A stretch of 64,000 bases of DNA from Cheilinus undulatus (taxonomy: Eukaryota > Chordata > Actinopteri > Labriformes > Labridae). The notes beneath the pieces were generated by a model, which was not told the DNA's origin, did no database searches, and was given only the letters and a program-made list of their open reading frames with translations. The stretch spans positions 39,296,551-39,360,550 of the forward strand of contig NC_054872.1 of assembly GCF_018320785.1 (NCBI RefSeq), read 5' to 3'. Shown in pieces: positions 15,341 through 26,800 of this stretch (position 1 is the stretch's first letter; each line of letters starts with the position of its first letter). A program made the translations under genes and the position numbers.

Positions 15341-17480
15341 CTTCATCCTTTCTTCGCTTAACCCTAACCTCCATCTCTTTTTCCCCTACCTTTATCCCTT
15401 CATCCCTTGACCCTTACCTTCATCCTTTCGACCCCAACCTTCATCTCTTTGTCCCTCAATCTCCTCCTTTATCTCTCCATCCCTCGCCCCTTACCCTCAT
15501 CTATTTAAACCTTGACTCCTTCCTTTATCATTTCACCTCTTGACCCTCACCTTCATCCCTGTATCCCTTTTCGTCTTTCTCAATCCCTTCACCCCTTAAC
15601 CCTTACCTCCTCTCCCTTTATCCCTTAAAACCTTCCTTTATCCCTTCATCTCTTGAGCCTTTTCTTCTTCCCCTCTTTCCTTGACCCCTTACATTAATCC
15701 CTTTATCCCTCAACTCCTTACTTTCATCTCTTTATCCCTTATCTCTTTTATTCTTTTATCTCTTGACCCCTAGCTTCATCCCTTTATTCCTTGGTCCAAT
15801 GACTTCATCTCTTTATCCCTTAGTCGCTTACTTTCCTCCTTTATTCTTCCTTTCACCCTCCATCTCTTTACCTTTACCTTCACTTATTCATCCCACAACC
15901 CCTTCCTTTATTCTTATATTTCTTGACACTTACTTTCATCTGTTTATCCTTTGACTCCTTACCATCATCTCTTTATCCCTCAACGCCTTGCTTTCCTCCC
16001 ATATTCCCTTGACATCCTCCTTTGTCCCTTCATCTCTTGACCCTTATCTTTCTCTCTTCATCCCTGTGACCATGAACCTCTTACTTTATCCCTTCATCCC
16101 TTGCCGCCTTAATCCCTTCCTTTATCTCTTCATCTCTTGACCTTAGCTTTGTCTCTATATCCCTCAACCCCTTCTTTTATGCCATGAACTCTTCTTTTAT
16201 CCCTTCACATCTTGACCCTTACCTTCATCCCATTACCCATACATTATTTATTTATCCCTTAACCCATTCCTTTATCCCTTCATCTCCTGACCCCATACCT
16301 AATCTCTTTATCCTTCAAGCCCTTCCTTTATGCCTTAATCCCTTGCCCCTTATCTTCACTTTTTTATCCCTTCATCTCTTGACCCTAACTTGATCCCTAC
16401 ATCTCCTGCTCCTAACCTTCATTTCTATCCCTAAACCCCTTCCATTATCCTTCATCTCTTTAACCTTTGACCCTTACCTTCATTTCTCAACCCTAACCTA
16501 CATCCCTTTGCCCCTCAATCCCTAACTTTATACCTTCTTCCCCTGCACCTTACCTGCATCTCTTCACCCCATGATCCCTTTATCCATCCCATCATCTCTT
16601 AACTCTTACCTTTACTCCATTTGTCCCTTAACACCATCCCTTCATCCCCTTTAATCCCTTTCCTTTATCCCTTCATCTCTTGACCCCTTAACTTCATCTC
16701 TTGTATCTTACCTTTATCCCTTTCCCCCTACATTCATCTCTATATCCTTTGACCCCTGCCTTCTTCTCTTATCCCTTGACTTCTACCACTACCCTATATC
16801 CTTCTTTCCTTACCTTCATCTCTCAACCTATACCTTTTTTCCTCAATCCCTTTTATTTGTCTTTTAGCTTCTCATCCTCCCACCTCTGTTTTCACTGTGT
16901 ATTTCCCCACCCTTACCGTCACCCTTTCAACCCTAGCTTCATCTCTCAACCCTAACCTTAATCCCTTTGTCCTTTCACCCTGAACTTCAACATTCCTTCA
17001 TTCCTTCTCTTTATTCTTTAACCTTTATATTTCTTTAAATCTCCACCCACCTTCATTCCTTTATCCCTTGAACCTTACCCTATTACTTCATTTCCCAGTC
17101 CCTATCCTTATCCTTTCATTCACAGAACCTTTCTCTCATGCATTTATCCCTTGACCCCTACTCTCATACATTTATTGATTCGTCCCTCAACCTTTACCTT
17201 CACCCCTTTATTTTCAGCCCTTTTCTTCATCACATCATCCTCTGATCTGTACACTAATCCCTTTATTTCTTGACTCTTACCTTCATCCTTTCACCCCTGG
17301 ACCCTTAACTACAGCTCTACATCCTTCAGACCAGTCCTTCAACCCTTAACCCCTTCCCTGTTTCCTTCATCCCTCAACCCCTAACCTAAGCTCTTCCTCC
17401 CTTGACTCATACATTTATCCTAGTATCCTTTGACTTTTCCCTTCACCTCTTGACTCTCTTTTTCCATCTCTAACCTGCTA
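15341..17480. repeat. Degenerate pyrimidine-rich minisatellite field
   Basis: About 2.1 kb of imperfect tandem copies of phrases such as TTTATCCCTTCATCTCTTG and ACCCTTACCTTCATC, period roughly 25-35 bp. The plus strand is almost devoid of G, a striking strand asymmetry. Short CCCTAACC blocks occur (for example near 15360, 16490 and 16940), but they are scattered, so this is not a telomeric array. Open frames inside are by-products of the G-poor composition. Confidence 0.85.
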
Positions 17481-17739
17481 TTTTGATTCATGACAGACAT
17501 CTCTCAAGTAAACTGTCTAAAATTATCTTAAGTTTTCTTGATAATGAGCACCAAAATTGTTTTACCATGGGGATAACAGTGACTCACAACACAATTAGAC
17601 ATAAGTTCATGTATGGACAATTTAAACAGATTTGACAAAAACATACTGTACATTACAGGACTCATTTTTTAGCCTGCAAAGCACCATATCTTCTTGTTTT
17701 TTTCTTGTCAGCAGCTGAAGAAGAGAGCCATGACTGTAA

Positions 17740-18500
17740 ATCCTTTTATTATTTAGTTGTTCCATTCCTTTTTAACAAACAGAATCCAGAATGTCAGGGT
17801 CAGTAACACACTCTCAGATCCTGGATTCATCAGTACAGGGGCCCCTCAGGACTGTGTCAGTTCACCTGTCCTCTTTACTTTATATTTCAATGATTGCACC
17901 AGGAGCTGCCCAGATATTTAAGTCTCCAAATTGACTGCTACTCTCAGCCTGCTGCACAAGGACACAGATCTCACACCTCTTCCTGAAATTCTGACTTTTG
18001 TTCAGTGGTGTGATGCCAAGAACCTCATTATGTAAAGAGACCCATACCCTTGTGTTTATTCATGATGAAAGCACCATCCTGGTCTGTGCCTTCAGGTATC
18101 TCGCAGGGGTGGATCAGAAGATCTAGTTTTAGTTTTATCAGGCAGTGATGGACAGCTTACTCAGTGCTGTAAGGTTATCTCTCTGTTCAGCTGGAGTCTA
18201 AGATTGCTTGTCTGGTGCAGACTGCCATGATGGTTGTGAGGAGGACTGAAGATCTCTCTGTACAGTCCACATATAAACCATCTGTTCTCAGACAAGCACA
18301 GAGAGTATTGTCTGACCTTTCTCACTCTGTACTTTGAGTACAAGTTTTACCATCTGGAAGACGATACAGAGTCCCTAAATGTGAACTGAACTGGTTTAAA
18401 AACTCATTTGTGCCCACCTCAGGCTGTGTGGGTTGTGCAGTAACACTGTGGTGTTCTAATCTCTTCTCTGTTCCCTTCATGTCCTTTTTTTTCTCATTTT
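17740..18500 (+). pseudogene. LINE remnant: reverse transcriptase and 3' end
   Basis: At 17775-17918 the frame reads STGAPQDCVSSPVLFTLY, the conserved non-LTR reverse transcriptase block, then a stop. Further on, at about 18260-18430, another frame encodes QAQRVLSDLSHSVL, LPSGRRYRVPKC and FKNSFVPTS, which match the carboxy-terminal region of a common fish LINE family. Frames change and stops intervene, so it is dead. The clade is not certain. Confidence 0.75.
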
Positions 18501-18699
18501 TTTCCATCTTGCTTTCTCATTTAATTTTCTTCTTGTTATCACTTGGCCAGTTGTTAATGGTTAGTGAATGTGCCCCATGTACAGACTGTTATCCTCAAAG
18601 TGGGCTCCTTGGAGTAAACTCCAAACCAATGGCTCCTTCCCCTATTCTCTCCCTGATTTTCCCCAAGAGGAAAATAAGGAACAACAGCAACTCAGCTAT

Positions 18700-19475
18700 G
18701 AAGTGGTAGGACACGTAAAAGGATGGAGCGGGGTCAGCAGAGTGCACAGAGGTCGCCAACTTTTTGCAGAGTCAATCGCTACAGACCTCCAAACTTCGTG
18801 GGGCCTTCAGATTAGCTCAAGAACAGTGTAGATAGCTTCATGGAATGGGTTTCCATGGCCGAGCAGTTGCATCCAAGCCATACATCACCAAGTGCAATGA
18901 AAAGCGTTGGATGCAGTGGTGTAAAGCCCACCGCCACTGGACGCGTGACGAATCACGCCTCTCCATCTGGCAATCTGATGGACAAGTCTGGGTTTTGCGG
19001 TTGCCAGGAGCTGGGCTTGGCCCCTTAGTTCTAGTGAAAGGAACTCTGAATGCTTCAGCGTACCAAGAGGTTTTGGACAATTCCATGCTCCCAACTTTGT
19101 GGGAACAGTTTGGGGATGGTCCCTTCCTGTTCCAACATGACTGTGCACCAGTGCACAAAGCAAGGTCCATAAAGGCATGGATGAGAGAGTCTGGTGTGGG
19201 TGAACTTGACTGGCCTGCACAGAGTCCTGACCTCAACCCCATAGAACACCTTTGGGATGAATTAGAGCGGAGACTGAGAGCCAGACCTTCTCGTCCAACA
19301 TCAATGTGTGACCTCACAAATGCGCTTCCGGAAGAATGGTCAAAAATTCCCATAACACACTCCTAAACGTTATGGAAAGCCTTCCCAGAAGAGTTGAAGC
19401 TGTTATAGCTGCAAAGGGTAGACCGACGTCATATTAAACCCTATAGATTAAGAATGGGGTGTTACTTAAGGTCAT
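18700..19475 (+). pseudogene. Tc1-like transposase remnant, 5' truncated
   Basis: The longest open segment, 18845-19366, encodes the catalytic half of a Tc1 transposase. RDESRLSIWQSDG holds the first aspartate, FLFQHDCAPVHKARSIKAW the second, and LDWPAQSPDLNPIEHLWDEL the glutamate. The normal end RRVEAVIAAKGRP follows in another frame at about 19390-19425. The helix-turn-helix half and the left terminus are missing. A degenerate upstream piece (GHVKGWSGV) lies near 18710. Confidence 0.85.
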
Positions 19476-21310
19476 AGCAGTTTCTGTTGCAGAGCCTAAC
19501 AGCTGCAGGAAGGAAAGACCTGCGATACCTCTCCGCTGCCACTTTCAAGCAAGAAGTTTCCTGGTTTGGATCCCTATTGGACAGGATGTTCGCAAGTTTG
19601 CATGCACCAAAGACAAACTTGTCAGGTCAACTGACCATGGGACCCCAAACAGGACAAGTGGGATATAGGTGGATGGATCTTTGGCTCTCAGCAAGTTTAT
19701 TTGTCCAAAGTATTCAAAAATAACTGTCTTGAAAAAGCTTTTCAACCTAATTTAAAGTGTTGATAGACACAAAACACTCAACAAGAACAATTTTTTTGAC
19801 CCACTGGCTGCTCAAATTTATTTATTAGAAGCAATGCAGGCCCTAATTTTTCATGTCTTGAAATTCAATATTGGGTGATCGTGGCTAATAATCAGCTAAA
19901 TGAGATATTTTTAGCTTTAAATTAGACAGATACACTCACTTAGATGTTTTTACACACCACTTTATAAAAGCTTAATGTGAAATATTAAGTGAAGCTAATT
20001 ATTGGCTCTGTCTGTTATAATTTAAAAATCTCACAGCCATTTTGGCAGACTTTGACAGTTTGTTGAAACATTTTGTCTTGTAAAACAGAATAATTTATAA
20101 ATCACACTGAAGTACATAACTGTCACCAAAGGATTAAAAAAAAGGAAAAGATCACAACCAATCCCTGAGGCTGTTTTTAAAGCGTCAGAGGTGTTTAATG
20201 AAATCATTTCACAGAATAAAGTCAGGCAGATTGTTTGACAGATACTGCTGAAAGACTCTCAGTCACTACTCGGGGGGAACTGTCATGTTTGTTTGACACT
20301 TTCTCCCCCTCACCACATTACATCATTACACTAAGTCAACTATTGATGCTGCAGCAATTTAGGCAGTCAACACTTTATCATCATTACCAAAGCAGCAACA
20401 TAAATCATTCTGATTAAAATAAACACCGACTCAAAGGATATGTCAGCTTTAATACATCTCTGCTTCACCATATTTTACAAATGAGTTTACAAAGCAGATT
20501 TAGTAGAAGTAGATGTCTATAATAGAGCTGATCACATGAAATAGATGGATAAGTATTTTTTCTTCTCATTGCTCTTTCTCTCTTTATCTAACAGAAAACT
20601 TTACCACCCTAAATAAACAGGAAAGCATGCGCCCATCTTTGGTGCTCATTTGTTTTTGCCTCTCTGCAGGTTTCCTTCATTAGCTAATGATGATGATCTT
20701 TGTCTCTAACATTCTGACCTTGCAGCTAAAAGTGGAAGAATTTGGATGAAGAGCATTCTGTCTTTTTTCTGCTGCAGTGTTGATTAGTGATTTATACACT
20801 TAAAGGTTAAAGTACAAGGGCTGTTGCTCTGTTATTAAGCATCTACTAAAGTATGCTGAAGTTTAAACAGGGGTAGCAAAACTTGCAGGGGTTAGAATTG
20901 TAGTTTTGTGAAATACTGCCCTGGTTGTTCTGTCAAGTGAACCGAAAGTGGGCTAAAGAGAAAGTTGGTTAATCATTCAGGAGAAATGAAGCATCTTAAA
21001 GGTCATGGTGGTTGTTCAAACTAAATCAAAAACATCTTTCAGGTGCATATGGACTCTGCAGTTTTTCCAATTGCCAGAAAGGTGCAGCTCCAAACCTGCA
21101 GAAATACTGTATGTCCACATGTGGTACTGGCTTGATGCTGCCTTTATTTTGATCTGTGGCTTTTTGGCACTGAGAAAAGGTTGATGCTCCCCAAGATTTC
21201 AGTTGGCCACATTTCTAAACCATGACTGGATATGTACTTTGTCAAACTGGCTTCACAGGTGCTAGAAAGCACCACAACAAAAATACTAGACCTACCCAGG
21301 TCAATCGCTT
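19476..21310. other. Intergenic sequence, weak repeat traces
   Basis: A repeat-like piece at about 19476-19680 (GGAAAGACCTGCGATACC, ending GTGGATGGAT) looks like part of an unidentified fish retroelement. The remainder to 21310 shows nothing I can name. Confidence 0.4.
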
Positions 21311-21319
21311 AAACAGCAA

Positions 21320-21560
21320 ACAGGTCCATAATTAGTGCACTTTTTATTTTTTTTAAATTTCAGTTAATCTCATGCTTTATTGACCCTGTAAACACACTTT
21401 GGTTAAACCACTGCAGTGTCTCCCTGCAGCCAGAGTGATATAAAATAAGCCAACCTCTGCTTCTTAATGTCTCATTTCAGTTTAGAATAACTCTCAGACA
21501 GCTCAGTGAACAAGTCAAATGCCATTTGCAGATTGTGCTATCAAACATTTCCCTTTTTAC
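21320..21560 (+). repeat. Dispersed repeat, copy A
   Basis: This segment (TCCATAATTAG, then ACACACTTTGGTTAAACC, GTCTCCCTGCAGCC and GCTCAGTGAACAAGTCAAA) is recognisably the same sequence as 30980-31180 in the same orientation. It has no coding capacity. The family is unknown to me. Confidence 0.6.
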
Positions 21561-21910
21561 TACAAAATACCACCGAGAAGTACAGGAAAGTGTGGGAAGT
21601 CATAGAGCATTACGCCTCTGACGACAAGAGGTGATAGACATTCTTTTATAACTCATCTTTTTTGGCTGTGTATAATTAGGGGCACGCCTGATATGACAGC
21701 AAACCAGAATGTTTAAGGAGGGCTATGACCCGCCTCAGCTCCACCTCTCTGTCTGTCTGAAAACTAAAAGGTAGCTGAGACAGCGTTTCCATATGGTGAG
21801 CCCACAGACTGGCTTCAGTAACTCTTTACTCATAGATTTAACAGTTTACAAAAGGATTACAGTTATGATTGGCCGTAAAGGCTCTGTTTAAAAGAGCGCT
21901 AAAAATCCTC

Positions 21911-21935
21911 AGATAGATAGATAGATAGATAGATA
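21911..21935. repeat. (GATA)n microsatellite
   Basis: About six perfect tandem copies of GATA. Confidence 0.95.
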
Positions 21936-22300
21936 ATATTTTTGTCTGCCAAACTGGAAATGCCCCCAGTTTTTACTTCGAAAATCTGGTTACCTTAATG
22001 TAGCTACATAGCTAAATCTAAAGCTAAAAAAGCTATTTTAGATATGCAAGCTACGTAGTTAAGTTGGCATCATAACTTACTGAGCCAAAGGTAAAGCAAA
22101 CAAATATTTGTAACATTAGATAATGCTGTGTTTGCTAAATGTAGACCTGTTTTAGAGGTTGGTGGCTCGCTTTAACTTCAGCTAACATAGCGAACTTGGC
22201 TTACATAGTAACGTTAACTATGTAAAGCAAGGTCTATACATGATTTAATCCCAGATTACACATCAGCCTTTTTTCTGTCTTATTGATTGAATGTTGCTTA

Positions 22301-22970
22301 GGCCGGCCACACACTACAGGATTTTAAGCCCGATTTTAGCCAAGATTTGACTTCCCCGACGATTGTGGGGCGCATACAGACTGGAGCCTCGTCTATTATT
22401 TATATGAGTAGTCTGCAAGTGGGTGGTGTCAACACAATTCATTTACTGCTCCAAATTGCGTCGTAGCCTCCCAGACTCTGAATCGTAAATACCAAACATG
22501 TTTGATATTTATGATTCTAGGTCATAGTGCTGCTGACGGAGTACCCACAACAACCAATGAGATTGAACAGACCGGGTAGCGTCACCAGATGAATCATACA
22601 TACTTTCATCGCTCCCAGCCATAAACACAACTGTACCTTAATTCCAGACAGGATTTCGTCCTGAGTCTTTCCCCTGTTTTATGATTGTTGCTGCACCCGT
22701 AACACACCAGGACAGCTTGTTGGGGAGAGACAGCAAGACGGAATCGACAGACATCTGTGTTTTGTTTTTTTTCTGAAGTCTCGTGATCACGCGAGGTCGT
22801 AGGCAGGTCGGCAGGTGTGTGGTCTCCAGTGATCTGATTGGCTGAGTCATCTAATGTGTGCGTTCAGAGGATTAAAGATGAAAAATCTTTGGAAATTGTC
22901 CTGATGTCTGTGGTCTCTCATGGTTTTAAAATCGTTTCAGATTAAAAAATCGTCTAGTGTGTGGCCGACC
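22301..22970. mobile_element. PIF/Harbinger-like non-autonomous element
   Basis: The left end GGCCGGCCACACACTA and the inverted right end GGTCGGCCACACACTA differ at one position. The element is flanked by TTA on both sides (22298-22300 and 22971-22973), the 3-bp duplication typical of PIF/Harbinger. The 670-bp interior has no transposase frame. Confidence 0.78.
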
Positions 22971-22973
22971 TTA

Positions 22974-25620
22974 GTCTGTAAGGTTTGCAATTGGTTTATT
23001 TTATGAATGTCAATGCCAGACTTTGGTTATGAATAAAGTTGAGTTAAAAAAAAAACCTTCTGAAATGTTGTACTGGCAAATTACGCCCCTTCGTTCTGAC
23101 AGAGGTGGCATCTCATAGTAGTGGTTTGCAAGTCTGAGATCTGAGGTCTGCAGCCAGACCGCTCTTGCATTGTTGTACCTTGGATCAATGAGAAGGACGT
23201 CATATTTAAATGGAGAGAATTAGCTGTGATTGGTTGAAAGTGGTTAGAGATGATAATCAAATCAGCTGCCAGTCATCTGATCGCAGCTGGGCCAATGACT
23301 TTTGGGTCCTGCCTGAACAAATATCAAAACATCACTCAGACTTTGTCTCATACATTATACTGTCCTTTTTATTTACATTAGCATTGGTAGTTATTCTATG
23401 GAGCTGAAACTGATTGTTTTCTTGTAAAATTGTATTTCTTGAGAGTCCATCATCTCATTTGAATTGGTATGCAAAGAATCTCCAGACATGGAGATTCATA
23501 AAAGAGAGATCCTTTGTTGGCTGGGTGTCAGCTGCATTTATATACGACTTCAAAAAAGGACAGTCCACAACACACCCCTGTGAAGCCTTCAAATGTGTCC
23601 TCTAAAGGATGTAACCCCTATGTTAGGACAAATCTCATACTTTTGACTGACAGGCTGTGGCCTGTCATGATTAGGGAGGCTATGAAAGGACTTTCTGTAG
23701 ACCCAGTAAACACATTTCTAGGACAAAATCTGATTTTACATAAGAAAGAACTGAGAACAATTTACATTTCAAAGTTGAGTCAGTCACACAAAAGAAATCT
23801 AAATAAAAAATAATCACAAACATAATTTTCATGGAAATATCAACAAAAGGATACGTGCAAGGACTACATGACATTCAAGCCTTACCTGGGATTCTGCCTT
23901 CATTGCTGATGTTGAAATAAGTTGAATTATTCACCCAATCTGTTGGTAAAAATCACCATCAGTATCTTGGATTATCACACCCTGCAGTTCCTCCTCTCAC
24001 CAGCAGGAGGAGCAGTTCACCAAGACAAGAGCAGGACTGGGACCCTCAGTCCTCCTTCAGGGCTTGTGAGGATACTGTGCACAGGATATGCCGGGTGTGT
24101 CGGTGTTTTGAGGTGAAGTTAGAGGTCAGGTACAGACAGGAGTCACGTAGACTGCTGAACGAAAACAAAAAAGCCCTCAGAGGACAAAGGGAAGTGCGAG
24201 CATGTTCGATTGAGATGTACAGACACTATCAAGCTTCGTGGAACGATTCCCAAAGTCCTTTTTTTTTAACATCTCAGGATGTTGACATCTATATTTCACA
24301 GCTGAATCTCGACTGTGACGTTTTTATTTTACCTCTAACCTCCAGCGTTGTTTTTGTCAGGTGGGTGGATGATGATATAAAGTGGAAAACAACTTGACTC
24401 TCATGCTGCACACCACCACCACCACCACCGCTGCCTCCCCTGTCCCATCGATGACAAATGACTCGGAGGCAGAGAGAATTATGTCAACCTGCAAAAGAGG
24501 TTCCAGCGGCTCCAGAAGAACTTCCCAGTCCCAGCACAGGAGCTGGCGTCTGCTGGGCACAGTCAGCAACAAATACTGAATTAATAAGAGCACAGGCTTT
24601 TGTGGATGTAAGCAGACTTTATGATTTACTGTCTGCTGACTGAATATCTGGCTCTTTTTAAAGGTTTCTGGAAAGTGATGAAGTATTCCAGGTTTGTTTT
24701 GATGCACTTGATTAAAAATTCATAAAAAAACATTGAACATTTGATCCAATATGACAATAACTGATAGAATAGTTTGGGGAAATGTGCTTTTTCATTTTAG
24801 TGCTGGGAGTGATATCAGAAGATTTATACCACTCTTACATCTTCAGATATATTTATGTATTGCTGCAGCCAACAGCTGGCAGAGTTGCCAGAATAGACAT
24901 TTTTTCCCCATCCATTGGGGCACACTTTGTGGAAAAGTTTTCCTTTTCTGTTGGACAGATTGCATGGTTTTAATCTAAAAACTACCTGTGAAAGTAAAAA
25001 AAAGTCTGCATCCTAATTATGACAGACTGAGACCCTACACAGTGCTTAAACAGGGATTTATATCCATTCTGGGCATTCAGATACCAAGTGGAAATCCTTA
25101 ATGCTCTGTGTGGATGCACTTCAATGCGTGCTGAAAACGGTTTGATATTGGATTCCTCAGAATGCATACAGAGGTGGTCTGGGATGCCTTCATCTGGACT
25201 GGATCAAATGTGACTCAACAAGTATTGGCACACATTAAATACCAACCTATTCACTGAAGTGATCTGCTGGTAAACAAAAAGTGTGGCTTTAGTTAATGTC
25301 TGTCCAGCTCTGCTCAGAGGGATGGGAATAACGTTTTTATTTAGAGATCCAGATCATTTGGCTCAGCTCAGTAAAGAGGTGATCTTTCAGTCCCCAAACT
25401 GCTCTTTGTGTGGCACAATTTTGCCTTTTTCTGTGGTATAAAGAAAATATGATATTATATCCATTACTTTTTAAGACCTTTTTGAAGACCCTCTCAGTAT
25501 ATTTTAAGACCCCATCCCATCTTAGACTCCTAACCAGTTACACTGGTGTTACACACAGTAATTTTTTTTTTTTGCAAATTGTAAGAAAAATTGTGACAAC
25601 ATTGTCAAGAAAATACGGAT
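22974..25620. other. Intergenic sequence without supported genes
   Basis: It holds a possible poly(A) tail of a retro-insert (AATAAAGTTGAG then A10, about 23031-23056) and a short (CAC)n run at about 24410-24430. Short open frames here show no domain or coherent splicing. I see no other feature. Confidence 0.5.
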
Positions 25621-25624
25621 AGTA

Positions 25625-26800
25625 TGCACTGCCTTTAAAAAGTAGTCACCATCTCTGATTTTTTACCCTTTTCTTGGCTTTATAAATCAATTATGGCCAA
25701 GATAATTTTTCTTTTTCAATGAAATAATCAGGTGTGAGCAGTCCTTTTCAGGCTCAGCCACATATTGGTATATATCGTGGACTAAGGCCACTCCAGAACG
25801 TTCACCTTGTTGTCCTTAAACCATGTCTGTGTAGCCTTCGCTGTGTGCTTCGGGTCATTGTCCTGTTTGAAACTAAATCTCCCACGCTGTTCTCTTGCAG
25901 ACTAATTAAGGTCGTCGTCCAGGATTTTCACATATTTTCTGCATTCATTTTACCCTCTACGTTTACAAGCCTTCAAGGGCTGGCTACAGAGAAACATCCC
26001 CACAGCATGTTGCTGCCACCACTGTACTTCACAGTCGGGATGCTTATAGTGATGTGCAGAGTTCATTGTCAGCCAAACATAGCATCTTGTCTGATCTGAG
26101 CATGTCTTATGCTTTTCAATAACCTTTTCTCTGAGTTGCTTGAAGTGTTCTTTTGTCTTCATGGTGTAATAGTAGCCAGGAATACTGGTTAACCAGTAAA
26201 TGGAGCTTCCAGACACAGGTGTCTTTATACTACAATTACTTGAGACACATTCACTGCACTCAGGTGATCCCAACCCATTGCTTCACAGTGGGGATGGTGT
26301 GTTTGTGGTGATGTGCAGTGTTTGGTGTCTGCCAAACATAGCGTCTTGTCTGATGGCCAAAAAGCACCATTTTGGTCTCATCAGACCAAAGAACTTTCTT
26401 CCACTTGACCATGGAGTCACCCACATGCCTTTTGGTGACCTCTAGTAGAGACTTCAGCAGTGACTTTCTCTTTGCCATTCTCCCATAAATCTTTGTCTGG
26501 TGAAGAATCCATCAACTGTTGTTGTCTGCAGAGTCCCTCCTATCTCAGCTGCTGAAGCTTGTAACTCCTTCAGAGTAGTCATAGGTGTCTTGGTGGCCTC
26601 TCTCACTAGTCTCCTTGCATGGTCACTCAGTTTGTGAGGACGGCCTGATCTAGGCAGATTTACGCATGTGTCATGTTCCTTCCATTTCTTGATGATGGAT
26701 TTAACTTAACTCCAGGGGATGTTCAGTGTCTTAGATTTTACTACTAATCTGGGTAAAGTAAAACATCCAAAGGGGTAGATATTTTTTTATAGGCACTGTA
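25625..26800 (-). mobile_element. Decayed Tc1-like element, minus orientation
   Basis: It begins at GCACTGCCTTTAAAA and ends at TATAGGCACTGTA, the terminus also seen at 47740-49136 and near 58087. On the minus strand, 26260-26478 encodes VKWKKVLWSDETKMVLFGHQ (first catalytic aspartate) and YVWQTPN. 26150-26270 and 25950-26150 carry further scrambled transposase pieces, some duplicated (a second YVWLTMNSAHHYKH). It is a multiply broken, partly rearranged copy. Confidence 0.8.

Noticed and set aside
15763..16955. ORFs of 63-84 residues, rich in Pro, Leu, Phe and Ser
   Set aside because: Translations of the G-poor minisatellite; stop codons are rare there because of composition.
15341..17480. 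Interstitial telomere array
   Set aside because: CCCTAA words occur, but scattered in a longer different unit; there is no run of consecutive telomeric repeats.
18838..19353. 171-residue minus-strand ORF
   Set aside because: Antisense shadow of the Tc1 transposase remnant on the plus strand.
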